A DNA stretch of 49,178 bases from Oceanicola sp. S124 (GTDB lineage: Bacteria > Pseudomonadota > Alphaproteobacteria > Rhodobacterales > Rhodobacteraceae), in NCBI RefSeq assembly GCF_000220565.1, contig NZ_AFPM01000060.1, forward strand, positions 1-49,178, written 5' to 3'. The position numbers and the translations under genes are program-made. The stretch's first letter is position 1. Each line of letters starts with the position of its first letter. Under the pieces are notes generated by a model. The model had not been told where the DNA came from and ran no database searches. It worked only from the letters and a program-made list of their open reading frames with translations. Shown piece by piece: positions 27,012 through 39,886 of the stretch.

Positions 27012-27866
27012 ATGGGCCTGCTGAAACGTCGCAGCGCGGGGGCTGCCAGCACCCCGACCGGCCCCCGGCTGGCGATCATCGCCGGCGGCGGCCGTCTGCC
27101 GGTGCGCCTGGCCGAGGCCGAACCGGGGGCCTTCCTCGTCTCCTTCGAGGGCACGCCCTGCGAACTGCCCGAGGCGCGGCTGACCCGTTTCCGCTTCGAG
27201 AAGCTGGGCGGTCTCTTCGATCGTCTGCGCGACGAGGGTGTCGAGCGCATCGTCATGGCCGGTGGGATGGCGCGGCCTCAGCTGGACATGAAGCAGGTCG
27301 ACCGCAAGGTAATGATGCTGGCGCCCAAGCTGATGGCGGCGCTTGGCTCCAAGGGCGATGACGGGGTGCTGCGGCTCATCGTGTCGATCCTCGAGGGCGA
27401 GGGCTTCACTGTCGAGGGCGCCCACCAGATCCTGCCCGAAATGACGGCCCGCCCCGGCAAGATCGGCGGCCCCGCGCTGTCGCGCGCTGCGAAGGGCGAT
27501 GTCGAGCAGGCGCAGAAGATCCTCGCGACCATGGCGCCGCTGGATATCGGCCAGGGCTGCGTCGTCGCCGCCGGGCAATGCCTAGGCATCGAGACGGTGC
27601 AGGGCACCGATGCGCTGCTACGCTTCGTCGGAGAGACCCCCGAGGACCGCCGCCCCGGCAAGGGCGTGCTGTTGAAGGCCCCGAAGGCCGGTCAGGACCT
27701 GCGCGTCGACATGCCCGCCGTCGGCCCCGAGACGTTGCGGGCCGCCGCTGCCGCCGGGCTTGAGGCCGTGGTCATCGCCGCGAACCGCGTCCTGTTGATC
27801 GACGGCCCCGCGCTGCCGGACCTCGCCGCCGAACTGGGCCTTGCCTTCCACGCGGTCGAGACCTGA
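27012..27866 (+). CDS. lpxI: UDP-2,3-diacylglucosamine pyrophosphatase LpxI
   Basis: The 284-residue DUF1009 enzyme cleaves UDP-2,3-diacylglucosamine to lipid X and UMP, doing in alphaproteobacteria what LpxH does in E. coli. The N-terminal domain starts at LAIIAGGGRLPVRLA and contains MAGGMARP. The C-terminal catalytic domain contains GQCLGIETVQGTDALL and, after DLRVDMPAVGPET, the aspartate D233 that matches the catalytic Asp (D225) known from the Caulobacter enzyme. The stop overlaps the lpxB start (TGATG), so the two are translationally coupled. Confidence 0.95.
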   Translation: MGLLKRRSAGAASTPTGPRLAIIAGGGRLPVRLAEAEPGAFLVSFEGTPCELPEARLTRFRFEKLGGLFDRLRDEGVERIVMAGGMARPQLDMKQVDRKVMMLAPKLMAALGSKGDDGVLRLIVSILEGEGFTVEGAHQILPEMTARPGKIGGPALSRAAKGDVEQAQKILATMAPLDIGQGCVVAAGQCLGIETVQGTDALLRFVGETPEDRRPGKGVLLKAPKAGQDLRVDMPAVGPETLRAAAAAGLEAVVIAANRVLLIDGPALPDLAAELGLAFHAVET

Positions 27867-29023
27867 TGCGCATCTTCACCATCGCGGGCGAGCCCTCGGG
27901 CGACAATCTCGGCGCCGCCGTCATGGCGGGGCTGAAGGAGCTGACCGGCGGAGAGATCACCTTCGCCGGTGTCGGCGGCCCGGCCATGCAGGCCGAGGGG
28001 CTGACCTCGCGCTTTCCCATGTCCGAGCTTTCGGTCATGGGCCTGGCCGAGATCCTGCCGAAGTACTTCCACCTCAAGCGCCGCATCCGCGAATGCGCCG
28101 AGGCGGTGCTGGCCGATCCGCCGGACGTGCTGCTGACCATCGACAGCCCGGATTTCTGCCTGCGCGTGGCGCGGCTGGTGAAGGCCGCGAACCCCGCGAT
28201 CCGCACCGTCCACTATGTCGCCCCCACGGTCTGGGCCTGGCGCCCGAAGCGTGCCACGAAGATGGCCGAGGTGATCGACCATGTCCTCGCGCTCTTCCCC
28301 TTCGAGCCGCCGCTGATGCAGGCCGCGGGGATGGACTGCGATTTCGTCGGCCACCCGGTGACGACCCAGCCCCAGGCCACCCCCGACGAGATCCGCGCCT
28401 TCCGCGCCGAGAGCGGCATCGGCGAGGCGCCGATCGCCCTGATCCTGCCCGGCTCCCGCGCCGGAGAGGTCACCCGCCTGGCCCCGATCTTCGGGCCCGT
28501 GGTCGAGAAGCTGCGCGCCCGCCACCCCGAACTGGTCTTCGTGCTGCCCGCCGCCGCCGGTGTCGCCGATCTGGTCGAGGAGAAGATCCGCGACTGGCCA
28601 GTCAATGTCGTCGTGCTTGATCCGCGCGACAGCACGCCCGACAGCTTCGCCGTCACCAAGCGTGCCGCCTTCGCGGCGGCCGACGTGGCGCTGGCCGCCT
28701 CGGGCACCGTCTCGCTGGAACTGGCCGCAGCCAATACGCCGATGGTCATCGCCTATGACATGGCCTGGCTGACCCGGGTGATCATGCAGCGCATGCTGCT
28801 GACCGACACCGTGACGCTGGTCAACCTCGTTTCCGACACCCGCGTCGTGCCGGAATTCATCGGCGCCGACTGCGACCCCGACAGGATCGCCCCCGCACTG
28901 GCCCGTGTCTACGAGGCCCCCGAGGCGCAATACGAGGCCATGGAGCTGTCGATGCAGCGTCTTGGCCGAGAAGGAGAGCCCCCCGGCCTGCGCGCTGCCC
29001 GTGCCATCCTCGCCCGCCTCTGA
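27866..29023 (+). CDS. lpxB: lipid A disaccharide synthase LpxB
   Basis: The 385-residue peripheral membrane glycosyltransferase (GT19) joins lipid X to UDP-diacylglucosamine to form the lipid A disaccharide. The first domain starts with IAGEPSGDNLGAAVMAGLK and has SVMGLAEILP. TVHYVAPTVWAWRPKRA, VGHPVTT, ILPGSRAGEV and AASGTVSLELAAANTPMV are all family landmarks. The last is the donor-nucleotide region. It ends the envelope block; a terminator follows at 29116. Confidence 0.97.
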   Translation: MRIFTIAGEPSGDNLGAAVMAGLKELTGGEITFAGVGGPAMQAEGLTSRFPMSELSVMGLAEILPKYFHLKRRIRECAEAVLADPPDVLLTIDSPDFCLRVARLVKAANPAIRTVHYVAPTVWAWRPKRATKMAEVIDHVLALFPFEPPLMQAAGMDCDFVGHPVTTQPQATPDEIRAFRAESGIGEAPIALILPGSRAGEVTRLAPIFGPVVEKLRARHPELVFVLPAAAGVADLVEEKIRDWPVNVVVLDPRDSTPDSFAVTKRAAFAAADVALAASGTVSLELAAANTPMVIAYDMAWLTRVIMQRMLLTDTVTLVNLVSDTRVVPEFIGADCDPDRIAPALARVYEAPEAQYEAMELSMQRLGREGEPPGLRAARAILARL

Positions 29024-29051
29024 CGCCAGGCACGCGCCTGTTCCATTCCTA

Positions 29052-29064
29052 GGCTGGAAATACT
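29052..29064 (+). repeat. dispersed intergenic motif GGCTRRAAATACT, copy 3
   Basis: GGCTGGAAATACT is followed by a G-rich stretch and a small GGGGC-GTA-GCCCC hairpin (about 29088-29100), in the gap between convergent lpxB and mnmA. Confidence 0.5.
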
Positions 29065-29115
29065 CATGGGGGAGCCTCGCAGCGGCGGGGGGCGTAGCCC
29101 CAGCGACCCCTCAAA

Positions 29116-29148
29116 CGAGAACGCGCGCCGGGAAGGGCGCGCGTCTCG
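29116..29148. terminator. bidirectional terminator between lpxB and mnmA
   Basis: A 13-bp stem with one bulged A (CGAGA plus CGCGCGCC pairing with GGCGCGCG plus TCTCG) is followed by ACTTTC on the plus strand and TTTGAGG on the minus strand. Confidence 0.7.
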
Positions 29149-29170
29149 ACTTTCAGACCACCAATGACGC

Positions 29171-30316
29171 TCAGTAGCCGCGCCAGATCCAGCCGCCGCC
29201 GAGGATCCGCGTCCCGCCGGTCTCGTAGAAGACGCAGGCCTGACCGGGAGAGACACCCTCTTCGGCGGTCAGCAGCTCGACCTCGGCCTCGGTGGCCGAG
29301 ATCGGGCGGATGATCGCCTCGCGCGGGGGGCGGGTCGAGCGCACGCGGACCGAAACGTGGCGCTCCTTCATGTCCGCGAAACCGCCTTCGCCGATCCAGT
29401 TGATCTCGCGCACCGGGATGGTGCGGGTCGCCAGCATCTCTTTGGGGCCGACGATCACCTGCTTGGCGTCGACGTCCAGCTTGACCACGTAGAGCGGCTC
29501 GGAGAGCCCGCCGATGCCCAGCCCCCGGCGCTGGCCGACGGTATAGTGAATCACCCCCTCGTGTTCGCCCAGAACCCGGCCATCCACATGGACGATTTCG
29601 CCCGGTTCCGCCGCGCCGGGGCGCAGTTTCTCGATCACCGAGGCGTAATTGCCGTTCGGAACGAAGCAAATGTCCTGGCTGTCGGGCTTGTCGGCGACGC
29701 TCAGACCATACTGCGCGGCCAGCTCGCGGGTGGCGGCCTTCGAGGGCAGGTGACCCAGCGGGAAGCGCAGGAAGGAGAGCTGTTCGGGCGTGGTCGAGAA
29801 CAGGAAATAGCTCTGGTCGCGGTTGGCATCGGCGGCGCAATGCAGCTCGGGTCCGCTCTCGCCCATCATCCGCTGGATGTAGTGCCCGGTGGCCATGCAA
29901 TCGGCGTCGAGGTCCTTGGCGGTCTGCAGCAGATCCTTGAACTTGACCCGCTCGTTGCAGCGGATGCAGGGCACCGGCGTGGCGCCCGCAAGGTAGCTGT
30001 CGGCGAATTCGTCGATCACTGCATCCTGGAAGATGTTTTCATAATCAAGGACATAGTGCGGGAAGCCCATCTCTTCGGCGACCCGGCGCGCGTCGTGGAT
30101 ATCGATCCCGGCGCAGCAGGCGCCCTTCTTGGCAAGCGCGGCACCATGGTCGTAGAGCTGCAGCGTCACGCCCACCACGTCATAGCCTTCCTCGGCCAGC
30201 TTCGCAGCCACGACCGAGCTGTCGACACCGCCCGACATGGCGACGACGACACGGGTTTCCGACGGCGGCTTGGCGAAGCCCAGCGAGTTCAGCGCGGGTC
30301 CGGTATCGAGTGCCAT
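29171..30316 (-). CDS. mnmA: tRNA-specific 2-thiouridylase MnmA
   Basis: The 381-residue enzyme thiolates wobble U34 of tRNA Lys, Glu and Gln, using ATP and sulfur relayed from a desulfurase. The PP-loop SGGVDSS is at residues 28-34. The catalytic cysteine pair can be placed at C120 (IRCNERVKF) and C217 (SQDICFVP), matching C102 and C199 of the E. coli enzyme. GHYIQR, YFLF and the C-terminal [12 protein letters not shown] are conserved. AGGAG sits before the ATG. A roughly 20-residue N-terminal extension precedes the PP-loop domain. It is divergent from sciP. Confidence 0.97.
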   Translation of the reverse strand: MALDTGPALNSLGFAKPPSETRVVVAMSGGVDSSVVAAKLAEEGYDVVGVTLQLYDHGAALAKKGACCAGIDIHDARRVAEEMGFPHYVLDYENIFQDAVIDEFADSYLAGATPVPCIRCNERVKFKDLLQTAKDLDADCMATGHYIQRMMGESGPELHCAADANRDQSYFLFSTTPEQLSFLRFPLGHLPSKAATRELAAQYGLSVADKPDSQDICFVPNGNYASVIEKLRPGAAEPGEIVHVDGRVLGEHEGVIHYTVGQRRGLGIGGLSEPLYVVKLDVDAKQVIVGPKEMLATRTIPVREINWIGEGGFADMKERHVSVRVRSTRPPREAIIRPISATEAEVELLTAEEGVSPGQACVFYETGGTRILGGGWIWRGY

Positions 30317-30481
30317 GTCTGCTCCTGATCTGCCCGGGGTGGTGACGAAGGGGGGGACTCACCTTCCCGGCGCGGTAAGATCAAGAGAATATAGGAAAAT
30401 GCGAGACACTCTCAACCCGCCGTTTCATCGGGCGTTAAAACACTGGGCCAAGAATTGCGACGGGCTATGAGGGTCGGAGCG

Positions 30482-30760
30482 ATGTACTTGAAGAAAGTCC
30501 AGGGGCCGAGGGCAGTTACTCTGCCCGATGGTCGCGTGATGACGAGGGCGGATTTGCCCCCGGCGGACACCCGACGCTGGGTGGCGTCGCGCAAGGCGGC
30601 CGTCGTGCGGGGGGTGGTCCATGGTCTTATTTCCCAGGACGAGGCTCTGGAGCGATACTCGCTGTCACCGGAGGAATTCCTGGAATGGGTCAGCGCAGTC
30701 GCCAATCACGGCGAAGAGGCGCTGAAGGCCACCGCCGTGCAGAAGTTCAGACAACCCTAG
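30482..30760 (+). CDS. sciP: CtrA inhibitor SciP (DUF1153)
   Basis: The 92-residue helix-turn-helix protein belongs to the DUF1153 family, whose founder in Caulobacter (SciP) binds CtrA at target promoters and blocks transcription activation. The family core is clear: TLPDGRVMTRADLPP, TRRWVASRKAAVVRGV, GLISQDEALERYSLSPEEFLEW and the end TAVQKFRQ. Several ATGs are in frame. The one at 30482 fits a GAGGG at 30469-30473 and the family length, whereas 30455 and 30467 have weaker sites. It lies 94 bp upstream of ctrA in the same direction, so inhibitor and target are linked. Confidence 0.92.
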   Translation: MYLKKVQGPRAVTLPDGRVMTRADLPPADTRRWVASRKAAVVRGVVHGLISQDEALERYSLSPEEFLEWVSAVANHGEEALKATAVQKFRQP

Positions 30761-30786
30761 GGCGTGTCGGCATTCTTATCCACACG

Positions 30787-30801
30787 GTAACCCAAGGTTA
30801 A
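30787..30801. promoter_or_regulatory. candidate CtrA box in the ctrA leader
   Basis: GTAA-CCCAAGG-TTAA matches the CtrA consensus TTAA-N7-TTAA with one mismatch and carries the typical trailing CC. It sits 54 bp before the ctrA ATG, where autoregulation would act. Confidence 0.55.
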
Positions 30802-30854
30802 CCAATTGGCGGCACGATCAGATACGTCCAAGGGATTAATGGAGAGAACTCGGC

Positions 30855-31574
30855 ATGCGCGTGCTTTTGGTAGAAGATGATCCGACCACTTCGAAAAGCA
30901 TCGAGCTGATGCTGACCCATGCCAACCTGAACGTCTACACGACCGACCTGGGCGAAGAGGGCATCGACCTTGCGAAGCTCTACGACTACGACCTGATCCT
31001 GCTGGACCTGGGGCTGCCCGACATGAACGGCCACGAGGTGCTGCGCCAGCTGCGCCTGGCGCGGATCGAAACGCCGATCCTGATCCTCTCGGGGGCGGAC
31101 GACACGGAAAACAAGCTGAAGGGCTTCGGCTTCGGGGCCGACGACTACCTGACCAAGCCCTTCCACCGGGAAGAGCTGGTGGCGCGGATCCATGCGATCA
31201 TCCGCCGCTCGAAGGGGCATTCGCAGTCGATCATCCGCACCGGCAGGATCGAGGTGAACCTGGATGCCAAGACGGTCGAGGTGGACAGCAAGCCGGTGCA
31301 TCTGACCGGCAAGGAATACCAGATGCTCGAGCTACTCAGCCTGCGCAAGGGCACCACCCTGACGAAAGAGATGTTCCTTAACCATCTCTACGGCGGCATG
31401 GACGAACCCGAGCTGAAGATCATCGACGTTTTCATCTGCAAGCTGCGCAAGAAGCTCTCGACCGCGACCGAGGGCGACAATTACATCGAAACGGTCTGGG
31501 GGCGGGGCTACGTGCTGCGCGATCCCGAACCGCAGCGCATCGACGAAAAGAAGATGGCGCTCGGCGCCGGGTGA
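30855..31574 (+). CDS. ctrA: cell-cycle response regulator CtrA
   Basis: The 239-residue OmpR-class response regulator is, in alphaproteobacteria, phosphorylated via the CckA-ChpT relay and controls cell-cycle, flagellar and, in Rhodobacterales, gene-transfer-agent genes. The receiver domain has the acidic pair E7, D8/D9, phospho-acceptor D51 (LLDLGLPD), S79 region (LILSGADD) and K in LTKPF. The winged-helix domain (about 130-230) contains [17 protein letters not shown] and [11 protein letters not shown], with RGYVLRDP near the end. The tail does not end in the AA degradation tag of Caulobacter CtrA (it ends MALGAG), so ClpXP control may differ. Two chemoreceptor genes lie in the same window. 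Confidence 0.97.
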   Translation: MRVLLVEDDPTTSKSIELMLTHANLNVYTTDLGEEGIDLAKLYDYDLILLDLGLPDMNGHEVLRQLRLARIETPILILSGADDTENKLKGFGFGADDYLTKPFHREELVARIHAIIRRSKGHSQSIIRTGRIEVNLDAKTVEVDSKPVHLTGKEYQMLELLSLRKGTTLTKEMFLNHLYGGMDEPELKIIDVFICKLRKKLSTATEGDNYIETVWGRGYVLRDPEPQRIDEKKMALGAG

Positions 31575-31663
31575 TCCCGCGCCGCCCGCCGAAGTCCCAC
31601 TCACGGAAAGACCCGGCTGGACCTCGTGAGGCCCGCCGCCTATCACATTCTCATCGAGCTTAG

Positions 31664-36201
<4,538 letters not shown>

Positions 36202-36240
36202 CTGTCTGACTCTGCGGGAATTTTCATTTTGTTCGCAAAA

Positions 36241-36255
36241 GTTCTTAAAAAGTTC
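36241..36255. promoter_or_regulatory. candidate LexA (SOS) box GTTC-N7-GTTC
   Basis: GTTC-TTAAAAA-GTTC matches exactly the alphaproteobacterial SOS box. A third GTTC starts at 36231, six bases before the first. The site is in the 127-bp gap after recG, 73 bp upstream of the small membrane-protein gene at 36329. Two GANTC (CcrM-type) sites, at 36208 and 36262, flank it. Confidence 0.6.
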
Positions 36256-36328
36256 TTTACCGACTCGGCCGTATGTGGGAACAAAAGAGCAACGGAGCTG
36301 AACGCTTTGACCGGAGAGGACCAGAGAG

Positions 36329-36451
36329 ATGCTGAACGACATTCTTCGCACCGCCCGCCGCGCCCCCGCTGCCTTCCTTCAGGATCTCTTCGGAGCGGCT
36401 GCCCTGGTGGTGCTTCTCGTCGGCTCTCTCTACCTTCCGGCTCTGACCTGA
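36329..36451 (+). CDS. small single-span membrane protein (40 aa) behind an SOS box
   Basis: The gene encodes 40 residues: a short basic amphipathic N-terminus (MLNDILRTARRAP, with R7, R10, R11), then FLQDLF and a membrane helix from about residue 22 to 36 (GAAALVVLLVGSLYL), ending in PALT. The positive-inside rule predicts a cytoplasmic N-terminus. GGAGAGGA at 36313-36320 is a strong ribosome-binding site at 8-bp spacing. The LexA-type box upstream and the terminator at 36589 downstream make it a self-contained unit. I do not recognise a named family. By analogy with SidA, the 29-residue SOS-induced membrane inhibitor of division in Caulobacter, a checkpoint role is possible, but that is inference from size, topology and operator only. 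Confidence 0.65.
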   Translation: MLNDILRTARRAPAAFLQDLFGAAALVVLLVGSLYLPALT

Positions 36452-36588
36452 AGCCTCGTTTCTGCCTGCATGTCGTCGTCAGGGCAGGGCCTTATCCCCA
36501 TCTGCGGGTGGATGGCCTGTCCACCCGGCCGGGATCGCCTCATCCCCCGGTGTCCTGCCCCGCTGTCCCAAGCGACACGCATACTTTG

Positions 36589-36621
36589 CCGCCGCCTCCC
36601 CCCGGAGTGCGGCGGTTTTTT
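36589..36621 (+). terminator. intrinsic terminator between the small SOS-box gene and the soluble chemoreceptor gene
   Basis: The stem CCGCCGC with GCGGCGG (36589-36595, 36609-36615), extended inside by CTCC with GGAG, is followed directly by six Ts at 36616-36621. The rest of 36452-36652 shows no gene. Confidence 0.85.
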
Positions 36622-36652
36622 CTTCCGGTTGCCATCTCGGCGCCGGGAGGGA

Positions 36653-38059
36653 TCAGAACCGGTAGGCCAGCCGCAGCCCGCCCCAGTGGCGGTTCTTGAC
36701 GAAGATCGGCGCGGACAGGTCCTTCATCAGGACGAAGTCGCCGCCGCCCATGTCGCGCCGGTAGACCTGCAGCAAGAAGGGGTCCTGGTTGCGACCGGCC
36801 TTGAGGCCGACGCGGTCGTCGAAGATCCGTCGGTTGCGGCAATGGGCCATGTTCCACACCGGGTCATCGCCCTGCGGATGCGAGAACTTGCGGTTGTGCG
36901 TCGGCAGATAGCCGTTGCGGTCGACGGCGGCGCAGAAGGTCACCTTGGGATCCAGCTCAAGCGCCTCTTCCAGGATCGGCGGCAGCAGGCTGTCGGTCAG
37001 GTTGGTGAAGCGGGCGGTGACCTGTTGGGGATCGCTGCGCGGCACCGGGCGATAGGCGGTGTCGAAGAGATCCTCGATGCGGATGCGCCCCTCGTCCACG
37101 GCCTCGTCGAAGGCATCCGAGATGCGGCGGGCGCGGGCCTTCACATCGGTGATGAAGGGGCCGTCGGCGGTATCTCCCCCGGCCAGGACCGAATCCTGCA
37201 CAAGCGCTTCCGAACGGTCACGCAGGCTGCGGACGCGGTCATGGACATCCTCGACCGCTTCGGTGCTTTCGCGCACGATGTTGAAGGTGTCGTTGATCTG
37301 CGGTGTGTACTCGCGCAGGGCGCGGTCGGCTTCGACGGCATCGTCGCGCACCAGTTTCATCCGGGTGACCGAGCGATCCATTGCCTCAATCACTTCCGTA
37401 TTGCGGGCCGAGACCTCCTTGCCGGCGCGGGAGAGGTCGCGCGAGGTGGTCGAGACATCGCCGGTTTCCTGCTGCAGCCGGGTGATCCAGTCGACGAGGC
37501 GCTGGATATTGCCGCTGATCGTCTCGGCGGCGATGCCGGTCTGCTGGGACAGGGTGTTTATCGCATCGGCCACGACAGAGAAGCCACGCCCGGCCTCGCC
37601 GGCGCGCGCGGCCTCGATCTTGGCGTTGATCGCCAGCATGTTCACCTGCGCGGCAATGGCGGCGATCTGGTCGTTGCTGACCTGCACGTCCTCCAGCACC
37701 GATTCGACATCCTTGGTGCGGCTGTCGAGGGTCAGCACCCAGGTCAGCACGGTCAGCGCATGGCGCCCTGCCACCTCGGACAGGTCGATGGCGCTGCGGA
37801 AACTGGCCTGGGTATCTTCCAGCTGCGCATAGGCATCCTGGATCGTGGTCATCACCGAGGCATTCATCTGCAGCACCTGCCCGGTGCCTTCGCGCACCTG
37901 CTTTAGCTGCGCCAGCAGGTCCTCTGTGTGCGAGGTCAGATCCTCGAGAAAGCCATCGACATCGACGACCTCCTGGCCGAGCGCGGTGGCGTTGCGGGCC
38001 AGCCGGTCGAGGGAGGGACCCGCAGGCTGCGGATCAGGATAGTCGTGGGAATGTTCCAT
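36653..38059 (-). CDS. soluble methyl-accepting chemotaxis protein with a conserved C-terminal sensor-like domain
   Basis: The 468-residue chemoreceptor has no membrane span. The signalling coiled coil is in the first two-thirds, with its hairpin tip near residues 140-175 ([20 protein letters not shown] then [16 protein letters not shown]). After about residue 370 comes a globular domain with landmarks [58 protein letters not shown] and [13 protein letters not shown] know this arrangement from other alphaproteobacterial chemoreceptors but cannot name a ligand. Signalling-first, sensor-last order is the reverse of classic receptors. It probably sits in a cytoplasmic cluster. It is convergent with the small SOS-box gene. 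Confidence 0.88.
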   Translation of the reverse strand: MEHSHDYPDPQPAGPSLDRLARNATALGQEVVDVDGFLEDLTSHTEDLLAQLKQVREGTGQVLQMNASVMTTIQDAYAQLEDTQASFRSAIDLSEVAGRHALTVLTWVLTLDSRTKDVESVLEDVQVSNDQIAAIAAQVNMLAINAKIEAARAGEAGRGFSVVADAINTLSQQTGIAAETISGNIQRLVDWITRLQQETGDVSTTSRDLSRAGKEVSARNTEVIEAMDRSVTRMKLVRDDAVEADRALREYTPQINDTFNIVRESTEAVEDVHDRVRSLRDRSEALVQDSVLAGGDTADGPFITDVKARARRISDAFDEAVDEGRIRIEDLFDTAYRPVPRSDPQQVTARFTNLTDSLLPPILEEALELDPKVTFCAAVDRNGYLPTHNRKFSHPQGDDPVWNMAHCRNRRIFDDRVGLKAGRNQDPFLLQVYRRDMGGGDFVLMKDLSAPIFVKNRHWGGLRLAYRF

Positions 38060-38116
38060 GCCGGGCCGTCGCTGCTTGCACCCGGTCAGGCTTAGGGCCG
38101 AAACCCGAAGAAGCCG

Positions 38117-38566
38117 TTAAGCGCAGTCGCTTTCCGCCGCCTTCTCCAGCGCTTCCGAGAGCGCGTCGAGGGTCAGCATGATCGAGGCATGGCGGTTCTT
38201 GTACTCGCGCGCGGGCAGCAGCACCTCGAGCCCGTCGAAGGGGGCCCCGGGCACCGGGCCCTCGTCCTTCAGCATGGCGCGCAGCTGGTCGCGGGCGGTG
38301 TGGATCTCGTCCCGCGTGCGGCCCAGCACCGCCGCGCCGACGACCGAGGCCGAGGCCTGGCCAAGGGCGCAGGCGCGCACCTCCTGGCCGAAACGGGCGA
38401 TGCGGCCGTCCTCGACGGCGACATCCACCGTCACCGTCGAGCCGCAAAGCGGCGCGCGCTTGCGCACGGTGGCGTCGGGGGCCTCCAGCCGGTCCTGATG
38501 CGGGATCTCCGCCGCCAGGGCGAGGATCCGGTTGGAATAGAGTTTGATCAGGTCGCTTTCGCTCAT
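38117..38566 (-). CDS. NifU/SufU-like iron-sulfur scaffold protein
   Basis: The 149-residue protein resembles the NifU N-terminal / IscU / SufU fold, which holds nascent Fe-S clusters or relays sulfur. Two of the three usual cysteines are visible: C41 in APLCGSTVTV and C66 in EVRACALGQASAS. The third, expected near RHASIMLTLDAL, is not there; the only other cysteine is C148, next to the C-terminus. The usual GD in the first cysteine motif is also altered. It may therefore bind metal differently or serve another role. AGGA precedes the ATG at 38566. It is divergent from hisI and 57 bp upstream of the soluble chemoreceptor gene. Confidence 0.8.
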   Translation of the reverse strand: MSESDLIKLYSNRILALAAEIPHQDRLEAPDATVRKRAPLCGSTVTVDVAVEDGRIARFGQEVRACALGQASASVVGAAVLGRTRDEIHTARDQLRAMLKDEGPVPGAPFDGLEVLLPAREYKNRHASIMLTLDALSEALEKAAESDCA

Positions 38567-38644
38567 CTCTGGTCCTTTCGGCGCGTTGTCCATAGATAGG
38601 CCCGCAGGGCGGCACAGGAAACCCCCGCCGGAAAGGTGAGCAGA

Positions 38645-39004
38645 ATGCAGTTCGATCCGAGCACGCTGAAATTCGACGACAAGGGGCTGATCCCCGCCAT
38701 CGCCCAGCAGGAGGGCACCGGAGAGGTGCTGATGATGGCCTGGATGAACGCCGCCTCGATCGCGAAGACGCTGGAGAGCGGCCATGTCACCTACTGGTCG
38801 CGCTCGCGGCAGGGCTTCTGGGCCAAGGGCGAAAGCTCGGGCCATGTGCAGAAGCTGGTCGAACTGCGGGTGGATTGCGACCGCGACTGCCTGCTGGTGA
38901 TCGTCGATCAGACCGGCCCGGCCTGTCACACCAACCGGCGCAACTGCTTCTATACCGCCGTGCGCGAGGGCGAAGAGGTGGTGATCGCCGATCCGATGGT
39001 CTGA
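38645..39004 (+). CDS. hisI: phosphoribosyl-AMP cyclohydrolase
   Basis: The 119-residue zinc enzyme opens the adenine ring of PR-AMP in the third step of histidine synthesis. Metal ligands fit the family spacing exactly: D77, D79, D81 for magnesium and C78, C94, C101 for zinc (VDCDRDC, GPACHTNRRNC). WSRSRQGFWAKGESSG is the substrate loop. HisE is not fused. The ATG at 38645 follows GAAAGG at 8 bp; a GTG at 38636 would add three residues. No other his genes are in the window. It converges on gluQ with only 3 bp between stop codons and no terminator. Confidence 0.96.
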   Translation: MQFDPSTLKFDDKGLIPAIAQQEGTGEVLMMAWMNAASIAKTLESGHVTYWSRSRQGFWAKGESSGHVQKLVELRVDCDRDCLLVIVDQTGPACHTNRRNCFYTAVREGEEVVIADPMV

Positions 39005-39007
39005 GGC

Positions 39008-39886
39008 TCAGCGCCGCGCGAGGCCGATCATCTTCAGGATATCGGCGGGGGTCTTGCCCTCGTCGCGGTAGAGGCGGATGGCACGGGCGTCATCGCGCTT
39101 GGCCAGCCGCTTGCCCTCGTCATCGCGGATCAGCCGGTGATGATGATAGAGCGGCGCGGGCAGGCCCAGCAGGCGTTGCAGCAGGGCGTGGATCGGGGTC
39201 GCGTCGAACAGGTCCTGTCCGCGCACCACCTCGGTGATGCCCTGGGCGGCGTCATCGACCACCACCGAGAGGTGGTAGGAGGTGCCCATGCCCTGACGCG
39301 CCAGCACCACGTCTCCGACCTTGTCGATCATCCGGCGGCGGGCAATCGGCCGGGCGCCGCTTTCGCCGTGCGGGCCCTTGCCGGTTTCGGTGAAATAGAG
39401 CCCCTCGTGACGGCAGGCGCGCTCCAGCGCGCGGTCCATGTCGAGGCGCAGCACCGCGTCGGGCAGGGGGCCGGTCGGCGGCAGCGCGGGGCGGCAGGTG
39501 CCGGGATAGACGAGACCGTCAGGGCCATGCGCGGGTTCAGCGCCCTCCTGCGGGGCCGAGACGGCCTCGGCGATATCGCGGCGGGTGCAGGCGCAGGGAT
39601 AGAGCAGGCCCATGTCCCAGAGCTGTTGCAGCGCCGCCCGGTAGGCGGGCAGGCGCTGGCTTTGGCGCATCACGGGGCGCGGCCAGTCAAGGCCGAGCCA
39701 GGTGAGGTCCTCGTCGATCTGCGCCTCCCATGCGGGGCGGGCGCGGCTCTGGTCGATGTCCTCGATGCGCAGCAGGAATTGCCCGCCCGCCACCTCGGCC
39801 CGGCGCGCCGCGACCATGGCCGAAAAGGCATGGCCCAGATGCAGCGGCCCCGTGGGCGAGGGGGCGAAACGGGTGCGGTAGCTCAT
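39008..39886 (-). CDS. gluQ: glutamyl-Q tRNA(Asp) synthetase
   Basis: The 292-residue enzyme is a truncated glutamyl-tRNA synthetase that attaches glutamate to queuosine 34 of tRNA Asp. HLGH (16-19) is the HIGH motif and KRLAKRD is the KMSKS equivalent. The zinc site reads C98, C100, Y127 and C131, the same pattern as E. coli YadB. The anticodon-binding domain of full GluRS is absent, as expected. The start overlaps the methyltransferase gene by 4 bp. Confidence 0.95.
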   Translation of the reverse strand: MSYRTRFAPSPTGPLHLGHAFSAMVAARRAEVAGGQFLLRIEDIDQSRARPAWEAQIDEDLTWLGLDWPRPVMRQSQRLPAYRAALQQLWDMGLLYPCACTRRDIAEAVSAPQEGAEPAHGPDGLVYPGTCRPALPPTGPLPDAVLRLDMDRALERACRHEGLYFTETGKGPHGESGARPIARRRMIDKVGDVVLARQGMGTSYHLSVVVDDAAQGITEVVRGQDLFDATPIHALLQRLLGLPAPLYHHHRLIRDDEGKRLAKRDDARAIRLYRDEGKTPADILKMIGLARR

